Below, piece after piece: positions 1-12,100 of a stretch of 60,000 nucleotides of DNA. A program made the position numbers and the translations under genes. This DNA comes from Nematostella vectensis (taxonomy: Eukaryota; Cnidaria; Anthozoa; Actiniaria; Edwardsiidae): assembly GCF_932526225.1 (NCBI RefSeq), contig NC_064034.1, positions 9,551,387-9,611,386 on the forward strand, read 5' to 3'. The notes beneath the pieces are model-generated. The model saw only the letters and a list, made by a program, of their open reading frames with translations. It was not told the DNA's origin and did not search any database. Positions within the stretch are counted from its first letter, which is position 1. The number at the start of each line of letters is the position of its first letter.

Positions 1-59
1 GCCAACGATTGAAACTGCAAAAGAAAAGTCAGTGGAAGCCAAGAAAAAGGACATTGAAG
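1..59 (+). CDS. Possible internal exon cut by the window edge
   Basis: From base 2 the plus strand reads an open, Lys/Glu-rich segment of 19 codons ending at a good donor (GAAG then GTAATC at 60-65), phase 1. The charged composition and the donor are all that support it. It is too short to assign to a family, and chance cannot be excluded. If real, the next exon lies downstream; a phase-compatible acceptor is present just before the candidate exon near 3280. Confidence 0.25.
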
Positions 60-299
60 GTAATCGCAAATGTGTGAAGACTAAATGCACCATCTGTAGC
101 TCAAATCAACTTTGTCTTTGTCTCAGAACATAAAATATACTAACTATGATACAATGATGTAAATTAGTGATAACACTAACAAGCACAGGGGAGGGAGGTT
201 ATCGACTATAATTATTTCCTGAGGGCAAGAACAATACAAAAACTGTACCAGGCTCAATTTTGTCTAAGGTTGAATTGAATACACTAATAAAATAGCCTT

Positions 300-918
300 A
301 TTTGATAAGCACTTCATCTCTTGATCGGCCTCTTGGACGGTCCAGATGTCTATCCCTGCTGCGATCATCATCTCTGTAGCGATTATAATTTTGGCCTCTG
401 CTTCTCTCATAGCCTCTGGATCTGTCCCGACCCCTATAATCGCCTTGGTCTGGAAAATCTTGATAGGGCTCACGGATTGGTCCCCGAGCTCGAAGCCTAT
501 CCTGGTCCCAGTCTTGTACATGGTCCCTATATCTCAGATCATAGTCCTGGTCCATATCACGGGTCCAGCTCCTATCAAGTTCTCGTTCACGGTATATCTC
601 TCCCCTTTCAGTATAGGGATCATCAGGCCTTGATGACCAGGAATCAAGTTCACGCAATCTGTGCAGCTCACGACTGATCTCCCTCTCTATCTCATTCTCC
701 CTTCCAAAGCTGTCTCGGCCGGGTCGACCAAAGCTCTGGTCTGGGAGGTAGCCTCTATTCCTGAAGCATCCAATCAATGATGAGAGTGTCAGTATGAAAA
801 TGGCTAAATATTGAATAATCTGGACCCAGAGAGGAGAAAAGAGAAATGCTGAATAGAGGAAAAGATATAGACAAGACAAGAGTAAGCTGCATAAAACATC
901 AAACATTTTTAGAAACAA
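300..918 (-). CDS. Unknown protein: hydrophobic N-terminus, Arg/Asp-rich tail
   Basis: This is an uninterrupted 206-codon frame starting at an ATG at 918. Residues about 5-28 and 31-51 are hydrophobic and look like two membrane segments. The rest is highly charged, with many RD, RE, RSR and YRD combinations and an Asp/Arg pattern seen in disordered tails. A possible splice acceptor (TTCAG before GAATAGAGG) sits at the junction of the hydrophobic and charged halves. The charged half may therefore be a terminal exon of a larger minus-strand gene, with the hydrophobic part being read-through. I do not recognise a family. The length and biased composition argue for a real coding segment, but the start is uncertain. 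Confidence 0.45.
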
Positions 919-1157
919 ATAAACTCTAAAATCACAGATTTCAAGAGTATCAAGAGTAGGGTCTGCTTGATAGCAGCTTTACTGGTTTGAAATGGTCATG
1001 GTGAAAAACTAACAGAGAGTTTTTATTACTCATGCAACACCTAAACACACCATTCTTTGGGTACTCGTATTGAATATTGAGGACCATGGTAAAGTACAGT
1101 ATCCCCCTCCATTTTATGTTTGTAGGTTTTGACTTTAGAGGAAAAAAGAATTTTTAA
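919..1157. other. Short unannotated spacer
   Basis: AT-rich, with no convincing exon, repeat or RNA gene seen. Confidence 0.5.
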
Positions 1158-2631
1158 CCCTTTCGCGCCCAGATACGGAATTTTCCGTATTTTGCTGTAT
1201 GCCTCTTTGTCATTGGACAAAAAGACAAAAGGACTGCCTTATATGGACCCCTAACACGTGGAATCAATAGAGCATGAAATTCTGCACGTTTCTCTCTTAC
1301 AGCTCAAGTCAGTACAACGAACCGTTCGTCATGAAATTTTTATCCAAAGTTAAAACTTTTTTGTGCGTTCGAAATCCATCCACGACCACGGACCTTGCCT
1401 TTAGATCATGGACTTGACTCATGATATTTTGGGTGATTTTGATAGCGATTTAAAAGAGTTTTAAGGCCTGGGAGAGACAGATTCACAATCGGTAAACAAC
1501 GATGGCCGTGGGCTATTTCTAGCAGAAAAATGTCTGTATTTTGCGACCCAAAGACCAACTTTGGTACAGAACTGGTACTGCCATTGAGGAACAAGAAGCT
1601 ACTCCATTCATCGGACCGAAGAATCATCCAAATAATGACTTTGAACTTTGTTTTTTTTATATTTTCATCATTCTGAAGTGATTTAATTTCTTGTCAATCG
1701 AACAAACTTGTTTGAGGCGCTTCTAAATGGCAAAAAGGAAACGAAGAGAAAGATTCTGAGTGGTTTGAGAGCAACAGCGAACGATGCACGAACTAGCGGT
1801 GAATAAATTCAGCCACCATCTCGGTATTTTTGTAAGTACTCATGGCACGGACTATTGCCAACAATTCGCAAATATTTAAGTGTTTCTCGTCCAGTTGGAT
1901 ATTGCAAAACCAATAGCAGCAAATAATACTTTCTTGCAAGCCTATTTTGGCTGCATCTGATCAACAATGCAGAAAATTCTTCACAATACCATCTTGAATT
2001 TGTTCAATAGTCACCACTCGTTCCGCTCGATGATGTTCTCAAATCCTCGTGTTGTTGTGCTATACTTGATTTATTCACAAATTATGGCCAATTGTCAATC
2101 AATTAGACAATCATGAGCAAAAATGGACAGTTGAGTTTTGTTCAATCCATGAAATAAAGCCGCTAAAATTTAGAAATGAAATGACCATGCAAGCCTTGCT
2201 TTATTGCCGCCATGTTGATGCTGTATTGTGTAGAAACGATGCTGACATGACTATCACAACCAGCTTGCTTAAACCTGAAAAATAGCTATGTATAATGCTT
2301 GGATATGCTTCCCTAAAGAGTTAACTCTGAATCTTTGAAGTTAATTTGATGTAGTTTATCTGAAAACATGCATAAACTGGAACTAACAAATGACGAGCAC
2401 GCGGTTAAATTGCGCTAAATTCAAAAAAGTTTGTCTTTGCCTGCTTATAAAAATTGTTGCAATACAATATTTGGAAAACCAGTACTTTATTCCGATCAAT
2501 AATTATGTGGGCAATATTTGTTCTTACTATGTCGGCCCATGAAATTCTAAGGAAAAAGAGAAAATCTATAAAAACTGAAGACCTGGTGTCATTTTGTGTG
2601 CGTCAGTCAAAAAAACTTGGGCGTGAAAGGG
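1158..2631. mobile_element. Degenerate piggyBac-like DNA transposon
   Basis: The element begins CCCTTTCGCGCCCA and ends with the near-exact inverse, TGGGCGTGAAAGGG (13 of 14 positions pair). It is flanked on both sides by TTAA (1154-1157 and 2632-2635). A TTAA target duplication with CCC/GGG ends is the hallmark of piggyBac-type insertion. Inside, plus-strand reading near 1410-1460 gives an acidic stretch resembling the N-terminus of piggyBac transposases (a GDFDSD-like motif). It is broken by stops soon after and no long frame survives. I infer a decayed or internally deleted copy; the transposase assignment is weak, the ends are strong. Confidence 0.7.
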
Positions 2632-2878
2632 TTAAGAAACAGTAAATACTTCATGGTCTAGGTTCAGACGTCCAATTCAAAGTTTGCAACAAACACAATT
2701 TGCACTCAGTGACCACAATATTAGGGCTGATCACATCAAATAAATTTTCAAATTTTGGTGTGCAGATAATACAACAAGTGAGATTTTGAACACCGAAATA
2801 TGACTGACAGGTTTCAATAAACATCCAATGACTATATTTTCTGTGGCTTTACTTAAGTTTTGTTCTCATTGCTAAAAA

Positions 2879-3019
2879 ATAAGGTACTCATACCTATTAT
2901 AAGCCACTGGAAAAAATCATAAATATGTCACATTAAAATTGCTCTCCAGCTCATGATATTGCGATAAATTGTAGTGCAAACCTTTAGGGAGTGTCCAATA
3001 TTAGGTATGAGTACCTTAT
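2879..3019. mobile_element. Small inverted-repeat element (MITE-like)
   Basis: A perfect 18-bp terminal inverted repeat (ATAAGGTACTCATACCTA at 2879-2896 and its reverse complement at 3002-3019) encloses about 105 bp of AT-rich, non-coding DNA. No clear target duplication was identified. Confidence 0.55.
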
Positions 3020-3284
3020 GTACCTAATTTAAACCCTGAGAAAAAGTAAGCCAAGACTATGCTGTCTAAATATCAAGAAGCTACAGAAATGTAGGAATCA
3101 TACTAAAAGGATGGGGAAAGAGTGTTTGCCGGTTTTTGAAGAAAATTGCTCAGCTCAGATGTGTGAAGGTCGTCAAATAAGCATTATGTGGCATTACACC
3201 TATGTTAAACAGGCTTCTTATTGCATAAAGTCTATCTTGCCTCATATCACCATCCATCTTGCATAAGTTCTTCGTAGGACCACG

Positions 3285-3369
3285 ATGTCTGCAAGCCTAC
3301 GCTCCACAAAAAGAGCGAAGCTGGCAAAAAACCTGCCTTCCGACCGACCTGAAAACGTCAACAATTCAA
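3285..3369 (+). CDS. Possible first exon of an unidentified gene
   Basis: An ATG at 3285 opens a Lys/Arg-rich frame of 28 codons ending at a good donor (TCAA then GTAAGATG), phase 1. An alternative reading uses the acceptor TTCTTCGTAG at 3268-3277 and a different open frame to the same donor, with phase 1 in and phase 0 out; that would match the phase of the exon candidate at the window start. No downstream partner exon was found, so neither reading is secure. Confidence 0.25.
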
Positions 3370-4054
3370 GTAAGATGAGAAACGGTACGAGAGATTCGGG
3401 ACGCCTACAACCGCGGATCTTTAGACAGAGGATTGATCGTTTAAGAACCGGATAATATCAAAAACAGATGGCGCACAAAACTGGAGTCTGACTTTGAAAT
3501 CGAACGATCTGCACCCTCAAAAATCCAAAATGGCGGCTGGACGTCGATCCAGAAACCAAAATACCGGCGACCCTATCGATGGAACACCTGAAAGAAAAAG
3601 TAGCCTCCCCTGGCTCGGGTAGTGAAGTACTTTTTTTCGCATACTAACCTGAGTATATCACAATTTGAGGCTTGAAATCTTCTCAAAATGCGCTTGGATT
3701 TTCTTTCCTTTTCTTTCTTCAAAAGATGGCGACCTGGTCACTAAGCTGTGGAATGGGGATTTGTGGGTAATTTCACAGGGAGCCCGACTTTTGTTATTGT
3801 CCCGGGTGTCAGGCCGTTTATTTGTTCCTACACAGGCTACACAGTTCTAGGCCGGTGAACTCTTTCTTTTCTTTTATTTTATTCTATTTTATTTCCTTAA
3901 AGGACTAATAACGTATCGCGTAATAAATATAATGAATAAACTGGAAAATAAATGCGACCCAGGGTTGCAAAGCGCTCTGTTGTGCCAACGAGAGACAATT
4001 TCCATCTTCCTTGGTTGGACAATAAAAAGAATTCGGAAGGCAGCCGTGAAAAAT
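3370..4054. other. Non-coding spacer
   Basis: No convincing exon, RNA gene or repeat seen. Short open frames here lack coding character. Confidence 0.4.
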
Positions 4055-4660
4055 GGGCGCAGACTCAAGCTTCCCGCATTCAGAACGGTTCTCTGGTTGG
4101 GAAACAGTAGTCTCCCGCGCAGCCGTTCTTTGTGTCGGTCACGCACCACTCCCATGAGGGACTAGGGAAACAGAGGCTCTACGTTTTTTTTTATGAGAAA
4201 AGAGAAAGGAACTGACTCACTTTTAAAACAACTGGTGCACTTTGAAAAAACTGATGCATTTTTAAAATCAATTTCTACATAGGAGAAAGAGAAAGTAACT
4301 GACGCACTTTTTAAACAACTGGTGCACTTTGAAAAAATGGGCGCAGACTCAAGCTTCCCGCATTCAGAACGGTTCTCTGGTTGGGAAACAGTAGTCTCCC
4401 GCGCAGCCGTTCTTTGTGTCGGTCACGCACCACTCCCATGAGGGACTAGGGAAACAGAGGCTCTACGTTTTTTTTTATGAGCAAAGAGAAAGGAACTGAC
4501 TCACTTTTAAAACAACTGGTGCACTTTGAAAAAACTGATGCATTTTTAAAATCAATTTCTACATAGGAGAAAGAGAAAGTAACTGACGCACTTTTTAAAC
4601 AACTGGTGCACTTTGAAAAAACTGATGCATTCTTAAAATCAATTTTCTACATAGGATTTA
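4055..4660. repeat. Tandem duplication of a 284-bp unit
   Basis: The block starting GGGCGCAGACTCAAGC at 4055 recurs at 4339, nearly unchanged over its length, including the segment AGTCTCCCGCGCAGCCGTTC. Smaller sub-repeats (ACTGGTGCACTTTGAAAAA) occur at the unit ends. The reverse complement of the central segment is found again at about 11793-11820, so part of the unit is a dispersed repeat. Confidence 0.8.
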
Positions 4661-4998
4661 TTTGGTCATTAATGTGATACCCATAAGGCAGCGGGGGTAA
4701 CGATATATGGATTCACACATGCAGCCTAATTTGAATTGTATAGACTGAACGTATACAACGGAAACTTGACGTATTTTGATTACATCACTGAGAGCGTGAT
4801 TTGGGCGAATAGCAAAGCTTCATCAGGTAATTATGTTATGACTAGTATGACGACATCTTACCACAGCTTACAAAATATGCCCTGACGATTGCCAAAAAAG
4901 AACAATTGGCGAGTTTTCAGAGCCCTACACAAATGACGATTAATTAAGACGAGCCAGAATTCATATTCGAGCACTACTGCTACTCTATCTCTTTACTC

Positions 4999-5009
4999 AT
5001 GGAGGTGAA
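4999..5009 (+). CDS. Tentative start exon of the aldehyde oxidase-like gene
   Basis: ATGGAGGTGAA followed by a consensus donor GTAAGTA gives an 11-bp exon ending in phase 2. This is the phase required by the acceptor at 6162 (pyrimidine-rich, TTCTTTAG). Joined this way the whole gene sums to 3909 bases, an exact multiple of three. The frame of the next exon has no ATG of its own, so a start exon upstream is needed. This is the only candidate I found and it remains a guess. Confidence 0.3.
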
Positions 5010-5218
5010 GTAAGTACATAGTGTTGTAACAAATGCGGAATTCATTATCTGAGTCAATCTTCACGCACACTGGTTCTTTATTTGCGGCTTTTTGTTTATG
5101 TAGATAGGCGAAGTCTTTTATCATTTTGATTTGCGGCTTAATTGTTTTGCGAAAAAAGTGCACGAATTTTATTTTACTGATGAATTATTGTAATTCAATC
5201 CATATGGCTAACCCGACT

Positions 5219-5294
5219 GTGCGTGTGGGTTTTGGTGCACTTTAATCATAAATACGTTTATTTATGATTAAAGTGCACCAAAACCCACACGCAC
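5219..5294. repeat. Perfect 36-bp hairpin with 4-nt loop
   Basis: Bases 5219-5254 are exactly inverted at 5259-5294, separated by CGTT. The arm includes GGTGCACTTTAATCATAAAT. It lies in the candidate first intron of the aldehyde oxidase-like gene. Confidence 0.9.
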
Positions 5295-6162
5295 ACGCAC
5301 ATTCTTTTCCTTTTCTTTTTTTGCTTGTCCTTTTTGTTATAAACAAAGCACCAAAGAAAGACGATCTCATTTCTATTATGCTTGAAAATCGTTTTTTTCT
5401 CTCGATATTTCAACGATCACAACAACCATAAAAAATCCGCAGCTGCTAAGAGCTTTTGAAATATCACCTTTTATGATGTCTTTCCTGTTCTATTCTCTCA
5501 ACTCATAAAACTAAACAAAAGAAACATACCCTTTAGCGTAAATTAAGAAGATTTTCCGCATTTTTTTAAAAGGTTTTAATTAATCGCCAAAAAAATCCAC
5601 ATACATACATACATATATCTAGCTATTAATTCCTTGAATTTATTTTGTAAATCATTTTAATAATAAAATAAATCGTGAATGTGAAATCGTTTGGAATCAC
5701 TCTAAGGGGCGATGAGAAAGTGGCTTACATAAACTGTTTGAGAACTAAATAAGATTCCTATCGTTAAATTGCTATTTTGTGTAGATGCCGGATAAACCTG
5801 AAATTCTAATCTGTCTTTTTAATGTACTTTAATTACATGACGCAACATCTCAAGCTTTCCACTCGGAAAAGACAAGCCTCAGTTCGAGTCCTTTCGGGTA
5901 GCAAACTTTAGAGAATTCATCTAATTTAGAACGGAAAAATATCTGGGTATTAACAAAAAAAATATGTTTTTTCTATAGAGCAATGTAACCCTTTTGTTGC
6001 TGATTTGTTTAAAATATTTCTGCTTACCAAACCTTCTAAATCTACATCCTACTAGAATATTTATTTTTCATAATTAATAGACAATAGACAGTATACTCTG
6101 ACCCCATAGTTCGCAAGTACAAAATTTGCTGTGAATTCTTTACCAGAATTTTTGTTCTTTAG

Positions 6163-9100
6163 ATACCTTATCCTCCACCATAGGCCTCAACCAACAGCAA
6201 CAGAGAGGTCGTCACTTTATAGCGGTTACAACAAAAGAATACTAGAACAGACATTTGGTGGCGTGGTTAATCTAAATAATCTTCCTGAACAGCTACAGGT
6301 CATAAGCTTTACTTTGAATGGGAGGAAGTGCTTGGTGCATAATCCTGATACAAAAACAACGCTGAATGAATGGATTCGAAGCCAACCGGGCTTGAAAGGT
6401 ACCTAACGCCAGAGAGTGGCGCAATAACTGTTAAAGAGCACTACTCAGCCCTTCCAGGCGCGTACCCAGTATTGGCTAAGGGAGGAGGGAGGAGGGGAAG
6501 GGCGCACCTCTCCTTTGTACGCGCCTGACTTACACACATTTTTTGTTGTTTTCATTCAACATTGGATAAATTATGAGATGAAATTTCAAGTTCTAAACTC
6601 TTTTTGCAAATTCAATCACAATATCTTCTCCAAATTATCCGATGAAAATGGATGCTTTCTTGCACTTAGTAGTTTGTTAGGATGAAAAAATGACGGCTGC
6701 ATGCCAGAGACACTTTAATTGCTCCTTGAAAAGCTTAGATTTCAAGCGGCATAAAGGCATAGCTAGAGTATCACCATCACCATCACCATCACCATCACCA
6801 TCACCATCACCATCACCATCACCATCACCATCACCATCACCATCACCATCACCATCACCATCACCATCACCATCACCATCACCATCACCATCACCATCAC
6901 CATCACCATCACCATCACCATCACCATCACCATCACCATCACCATCACCATCGCCATCGTCATCACTATCACCAGCACATCACCATCTTTATCACCATCA
7001 CCAATACCACCACCACCATCGCCATCACAATCACCATCACCATCTTAATCAGCACCATTGTCATCATCACCACCACCAGCATCATCATCATCACCATCAC
7101 AATTCCTCGTTCTCCCGCGCCCTCTCTCTTGCAGGGACCAAGGTGATGTGTAAGGAGGCCGGGTGCGGAGTTTGTGTCGTCGCTGTTAAAAGAAAAGACC
7201 CCAGAACGGGACATTACGTCACAAAGGCTGTTAATTCGGTATTGTCATATTGTCTGCTAGAGCTTTAGCCGATTGTGTTATAAACGAAACATACTATATA
7301 TTTCCTTGATGATCACTAAGTGCACTAGATTCGCATTGAACAAAACACTAAATTATGTCGGAAGAGGATATAAACCATTCTACACTACGAGAGTCAGGTA
7401 TTATCATAGAACAAAAGATTTATTGCCGTTATGAATGCGTCGTTTTTGTGCGTCCACAGCAGATCGGTCCTTGTTGTTAGTAACGATTTATCACATATTT
7501 TTATCCTTTTCTAGTGTCTCTGCCCATTATACACAATCAATGGGAGCGATATACTGACCACAGAGGGCATAGGGAAGTAAGTAGAACCTTATTACTAATA
7601 ATGAGGGACTCAAGAAAACGCGAGGTTTTTTTGTGTTGCCTATCGAGTCAGTACAGGTTTTATAAGACTGTGTATAAGACACATACATCTTCTCCCTATT
7701 ATTATGTGATGTTACCAAGAGCTCATGAGCCTTGAGGCAGAAATGACTTAGCAGCCAAACAGGCACCGATAGATGACAGACCTTGTAAGCCAATAATGGC
7801 ATGTAAATAATTATTAGAGCCGGCGAGGCTATTCCCGGTTTTGTTACTAGGTGTTTTTGGCTCTTGGACCTTATAAAAGTCTATACTATAAACTTAGTTT
7901 ATACCAGCCGCTTGTCTTAACATTAACAACGATTTTTTGGTCAATTTACTTTTGGAAAGGAGTTACGTTATTTTTTAGATGCATCTTGGGGAAGGGACCT
8001 CTTTTCATATTCAAGAAACTAATGTCCACAGTTAATTAATATATTTATTAGTCGTTTGAGTGGCTTCCACGTGATCCAGAAGAGACTTGCTGAACACAAT
8101 GGCAGTCAGTGCGGATTCTGCTCTCCAGGCATGGTCATGAACATGTACAGGTGTGTATGGCAACCCACCCCCCTCCCCCCAAAAAAAAACAAATTCGGAA
8201 TGAAATTTAAAAAATATGAAAGCACATTTATCTCTCGCCAAGTGTTATACATTTGTCCTCCCAGTCCTCCCCCGTTAAGGATGGTGCCACCCCCTTTTAG
8301 AGAAGTTCCTTACCGTATACCCTCAACCAGGGGCGTAGCCAGGGGGTGGCCTAGAAGGCCCGGGCTCCCCCTTCTAGCAGCCAAAAATACAGTAAATGTA
8401 TGAGACATTATCTAAAATACAGAGAAAATGCCTTGAAAGGGCCTTTTGGGCCCCCCCTGTTAAAATTCCTGGCTACTCCGCTGTCAATGCCTGATTACCT
8501 TAAAGGGACCACCGTTATTGGCCCAGTCTGTAGCGGCTCCCCGGCCTGTGTTTCGTCTTTGTGTTGTTGTTTATGGCAAAGTCAAAAAATAACATTGATA
8601 GATAAACTCCCTTGTTTAGAAGAGGGTTCCAAGGGCTCTTTAATAACATTCTAGGACTCCCAAAAGCGATATACTTCATAACGGTATTGCGTTCTGTCTG
8701 TATTTTTAGTTTGTTAAAAGAAGATATCAAACCAAGTAAAGACAAGATTGAGGAGAGCTTCGATGGCAACATTTGTCGCTGCACAGGTAGATGTTATGCC
8801 CAGGTAGCCATGGCCGTAGCTGGCGCGGGAGTAGGGCGAGGAAGGGGGAGGGGCAGCTGACATGTTAGTGGAGCAGGAATTATACAAAAAACGTTTATCA
8901 GAATAAAGTTGAAGTTTTAAATATTCTGAGAACTCTTGTCGACGAGGAGTTCCAAGAGCTAGATCGTCTTATGTTGTCCATCCTTCAAAATCCATGAAGC
9001 GTTTTCATTGGCCAGCTGCGAGGCGCTAGCAAATCAAAAAGCACCAAATGTGATTGAATTAGTTGGAATGAAAGAAGCCAGAGCGGTTTAGCAGTCGGAA

Positions 9101-12100
9101 GTTATTGAGGCAGTTACACGAGGGTTCTCAGAAGATTGACAATCGCATTAGCATTTACAATTAGCATAAAACACTTCGCAGTTTTTCTGCTAAACAATAA
9201 GGTTTCTGCATCGTTTCTGATATTGTCATTGAGTAAGTTGAGCGATCATTGGTGTTCTTATGAGTGTGATTTATTAAGGTTACCGCCCTATTCTGGATGC
9301 GATGAAGTCATTCGCCGCTAACGCAGATCCTATCGATATCGAAGTAAGTTTCCGTGATCATCCTACCCTTCTCCTCATCTTCAGATCATTAGTGGTGGCT
9401 TAAGCGCAGTGCACACTGGGACATTACGACGTAGGCGCGCGCTGTGTTATGTTCTAAGTTTCAAGTGTGTACATCAGCGACATAAAACATGGACATAACG
9501 CATTGTATTTTTTTCGGGGTCCGGTATCCATCAAATCGCGCGCTCTGATTAGCTCTCGTAAGGTCCGATATCCTACGATCCGGATTCCGGACCCCGCGAT
9601 ACCGGACCGCTAGCCTCCAAAGCCCCAAATAGTAAGTTGATTTATAAAATGACCATCGAAAACTGGATCTTTACTACTGGGGTTATAGATCTTACCAGGG
9701 GCTCATAAGTAGGGGCAATCAACTTCCCCATGCTCTGGTACTATATAGGTGTCACGGCGTTTCCTAGGATCAGGCTATATTTAGACGCGCGGATTAGCCA
9801 ATCAGATTCAACCTTTGAGTTGACGTTTTGGCTGAGCTCAACTGCACGCGCAGTCTCAGACAAAAAGCTGTTCTCTTTTCGGTACTTTGACTTTTTGTTG
9901 CTCTCTTCTTTCATATGAATCCAACCCTACCTATGACTTTGAATTCTAGCTTGCAATTCTTATGGTAAACAAACAAAACCGACGGATGATAAATAAAAAT
10001 ATATATTCTTCCTAACTGTAATTTGCGCGTGCAGCCTCACGTCACTCGCGCGCGCGACCAATGTTGATTGGCCCGTTCGTGCGCGCGCGTCTAAAAATAG
10101 CCTGATCCTATTTTAAAAACGTTTAAAAACGCTGTGACACTTATATAATACAGTTGATTGCCCCTACTTATGAGCCCCTGATCTTACACTAAAAGGGCAG
10201 TTTATTTTTCATTTTATCTAGAATCATTGACTTTTACGGAAATCGGCTTCAAACTCTCTGTCTGTGTTTTGACAATTTCCCGCCAAAATGATTTTGCAAC
10301 GCGCGCGACATTTCAAGTTTGCTGAAAGTTTATTTGGGATAAAAATAGGCAGGAAATCGTCTCTTCGTACGAAGAAAAACGACAAATCACTCTAGGAATT
10401 TACCTGCATAACCAGCTTAACGTATCCACATTCAAGAGAAGTTCTTTAGTGAATATATCTTATCGCCTGTGTGGAGGATTTACTTAAAGCCAAAGAAAAC
10501 ATTTCTGCGATCAATTCGAGTTAAGAACGACGTGCAATATGGACTAAATTATTTTACAAAATTGTTGGTCAAAACCCAGAGAATGTCTTCTTTGGAGGTT
10601 CTGTATTTCTGGAGGATTAAAAGCGTTGTGGGAAAATACAAAATGGACTTTTGAATGATCATGAGCGAACAAAATACGAACATCGACGAAAGTCAGAAGC
10701 GAAACCTCGCCTCGAGAACCATAAACATAAACAAAGTTGGAAATTCTATTGAGGCCATCGGCCTCGGGTCAGTATTTTTAACGGTATTTCACGATACGGG
10801 CCTCCCATATATTTATGTCTATATGTTGTTATTTGCCAGTATGCTGACGACGCGCATTAGCCTTTATCTAAAACTATTTTTAATAGGTTCTCAAAAAGGA
10901 AAACATGCGAAATTTTGGGCAAAAATGCAAAAAAAAGTTTTGGGCCCGAGAATGTTTGGATGGGATTGAGTGAAATATATCACAGTCAATTTCAGAGTTT
11001 TATTTCACGTCTAGCTTTTTGCTTTTTAAGGGGCCCAAGTTCTTTTTTTTTTTTTTTTTTTGGCTCACGTTCTCTTTGCCGTCATCGTTTCGAATGACCC
11101 CTAGATTCATAGGTAAAAGGGGAATTTTGCGAAAGTCTGCTATGAATCTTTTACGGACACGTTAATAATAATAGCAATTTATTCACTTTATATTGCGCCT
11201 TTTAACATTAAAATGATCAAAATAGCTTTACAAAATTGAGTTAAAATACTTTAACTATGGATAAATATGAGTATAGATAACTACAAATATTACTACAAAA
11301 ACTAATATTAATATCTACGTGTAGAAAAAACTAGTATTTTGAACGATGTGTCTATGAAAATGTAATGAATGTATAACTATAAACGTTTAAAATATCTTAA
11401 ATTTACTTATTATTACTTATCTTAAATTTACATTTGCAGGAGTTGGATAGGTGTGCTAGCAACTCTAACAACTTTTCGTGCAGCCAGAACCCTGTCCCAT
11501 GTAACACCGCGGGCATCAAGTGGTATGCTGCCCACTCGCTAGCAGAGCTGTATGCCTTGCTGGATCACCATAGCAACGACAACGTAAGGATGATGGCTGG
11601 AAACACTGGCAAAGGTGCGCATGTGATAGGACATTTGTAACATAGGATCCCAATAACATCTGTGAAGAGAAAACTATAGGCGCTGTTAAAGATTTTAATG
11701 CACTTCACGCGCTTGAAAATATATCCATCAATCTTTTTTTTTTTAGAACTGCCGTTTTTCTTGCTCGCACGCAACGCTTCAATGGGAATAGGACACAAAG
11801 AACGGCTGCGCGGGAGACTAGCATTTTTCTAGCTCACTTAGTCAGTTCCCTTCTAGACATAACATACCATATTTGTGAGTTAACTTGTAAAATTCATCTT
11901 TTCACTTTTTTCGCCTATGAATTGTTTACGTTGTGAATTTCCACGTTAACTTTCGGTTTACGTGTTTGCGACATTTTTGCTGGCCGCCACCTTGAAAAAC
12001 ATACCCAGACCGTAACGTTTTAGATTATCACAGGTCTCCCACGAGCTTGTCCCAGGCTTTTTGGCCATTTTAGATAATTTACAAAAACTACAGTCATTGC

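Noticed and set aside
6690-7268. 192-codon frame with SPSPSP and poly-His
   Set aside because: Microsatellite read-through into the true exon 7135-7238; the repeat part is intronic.
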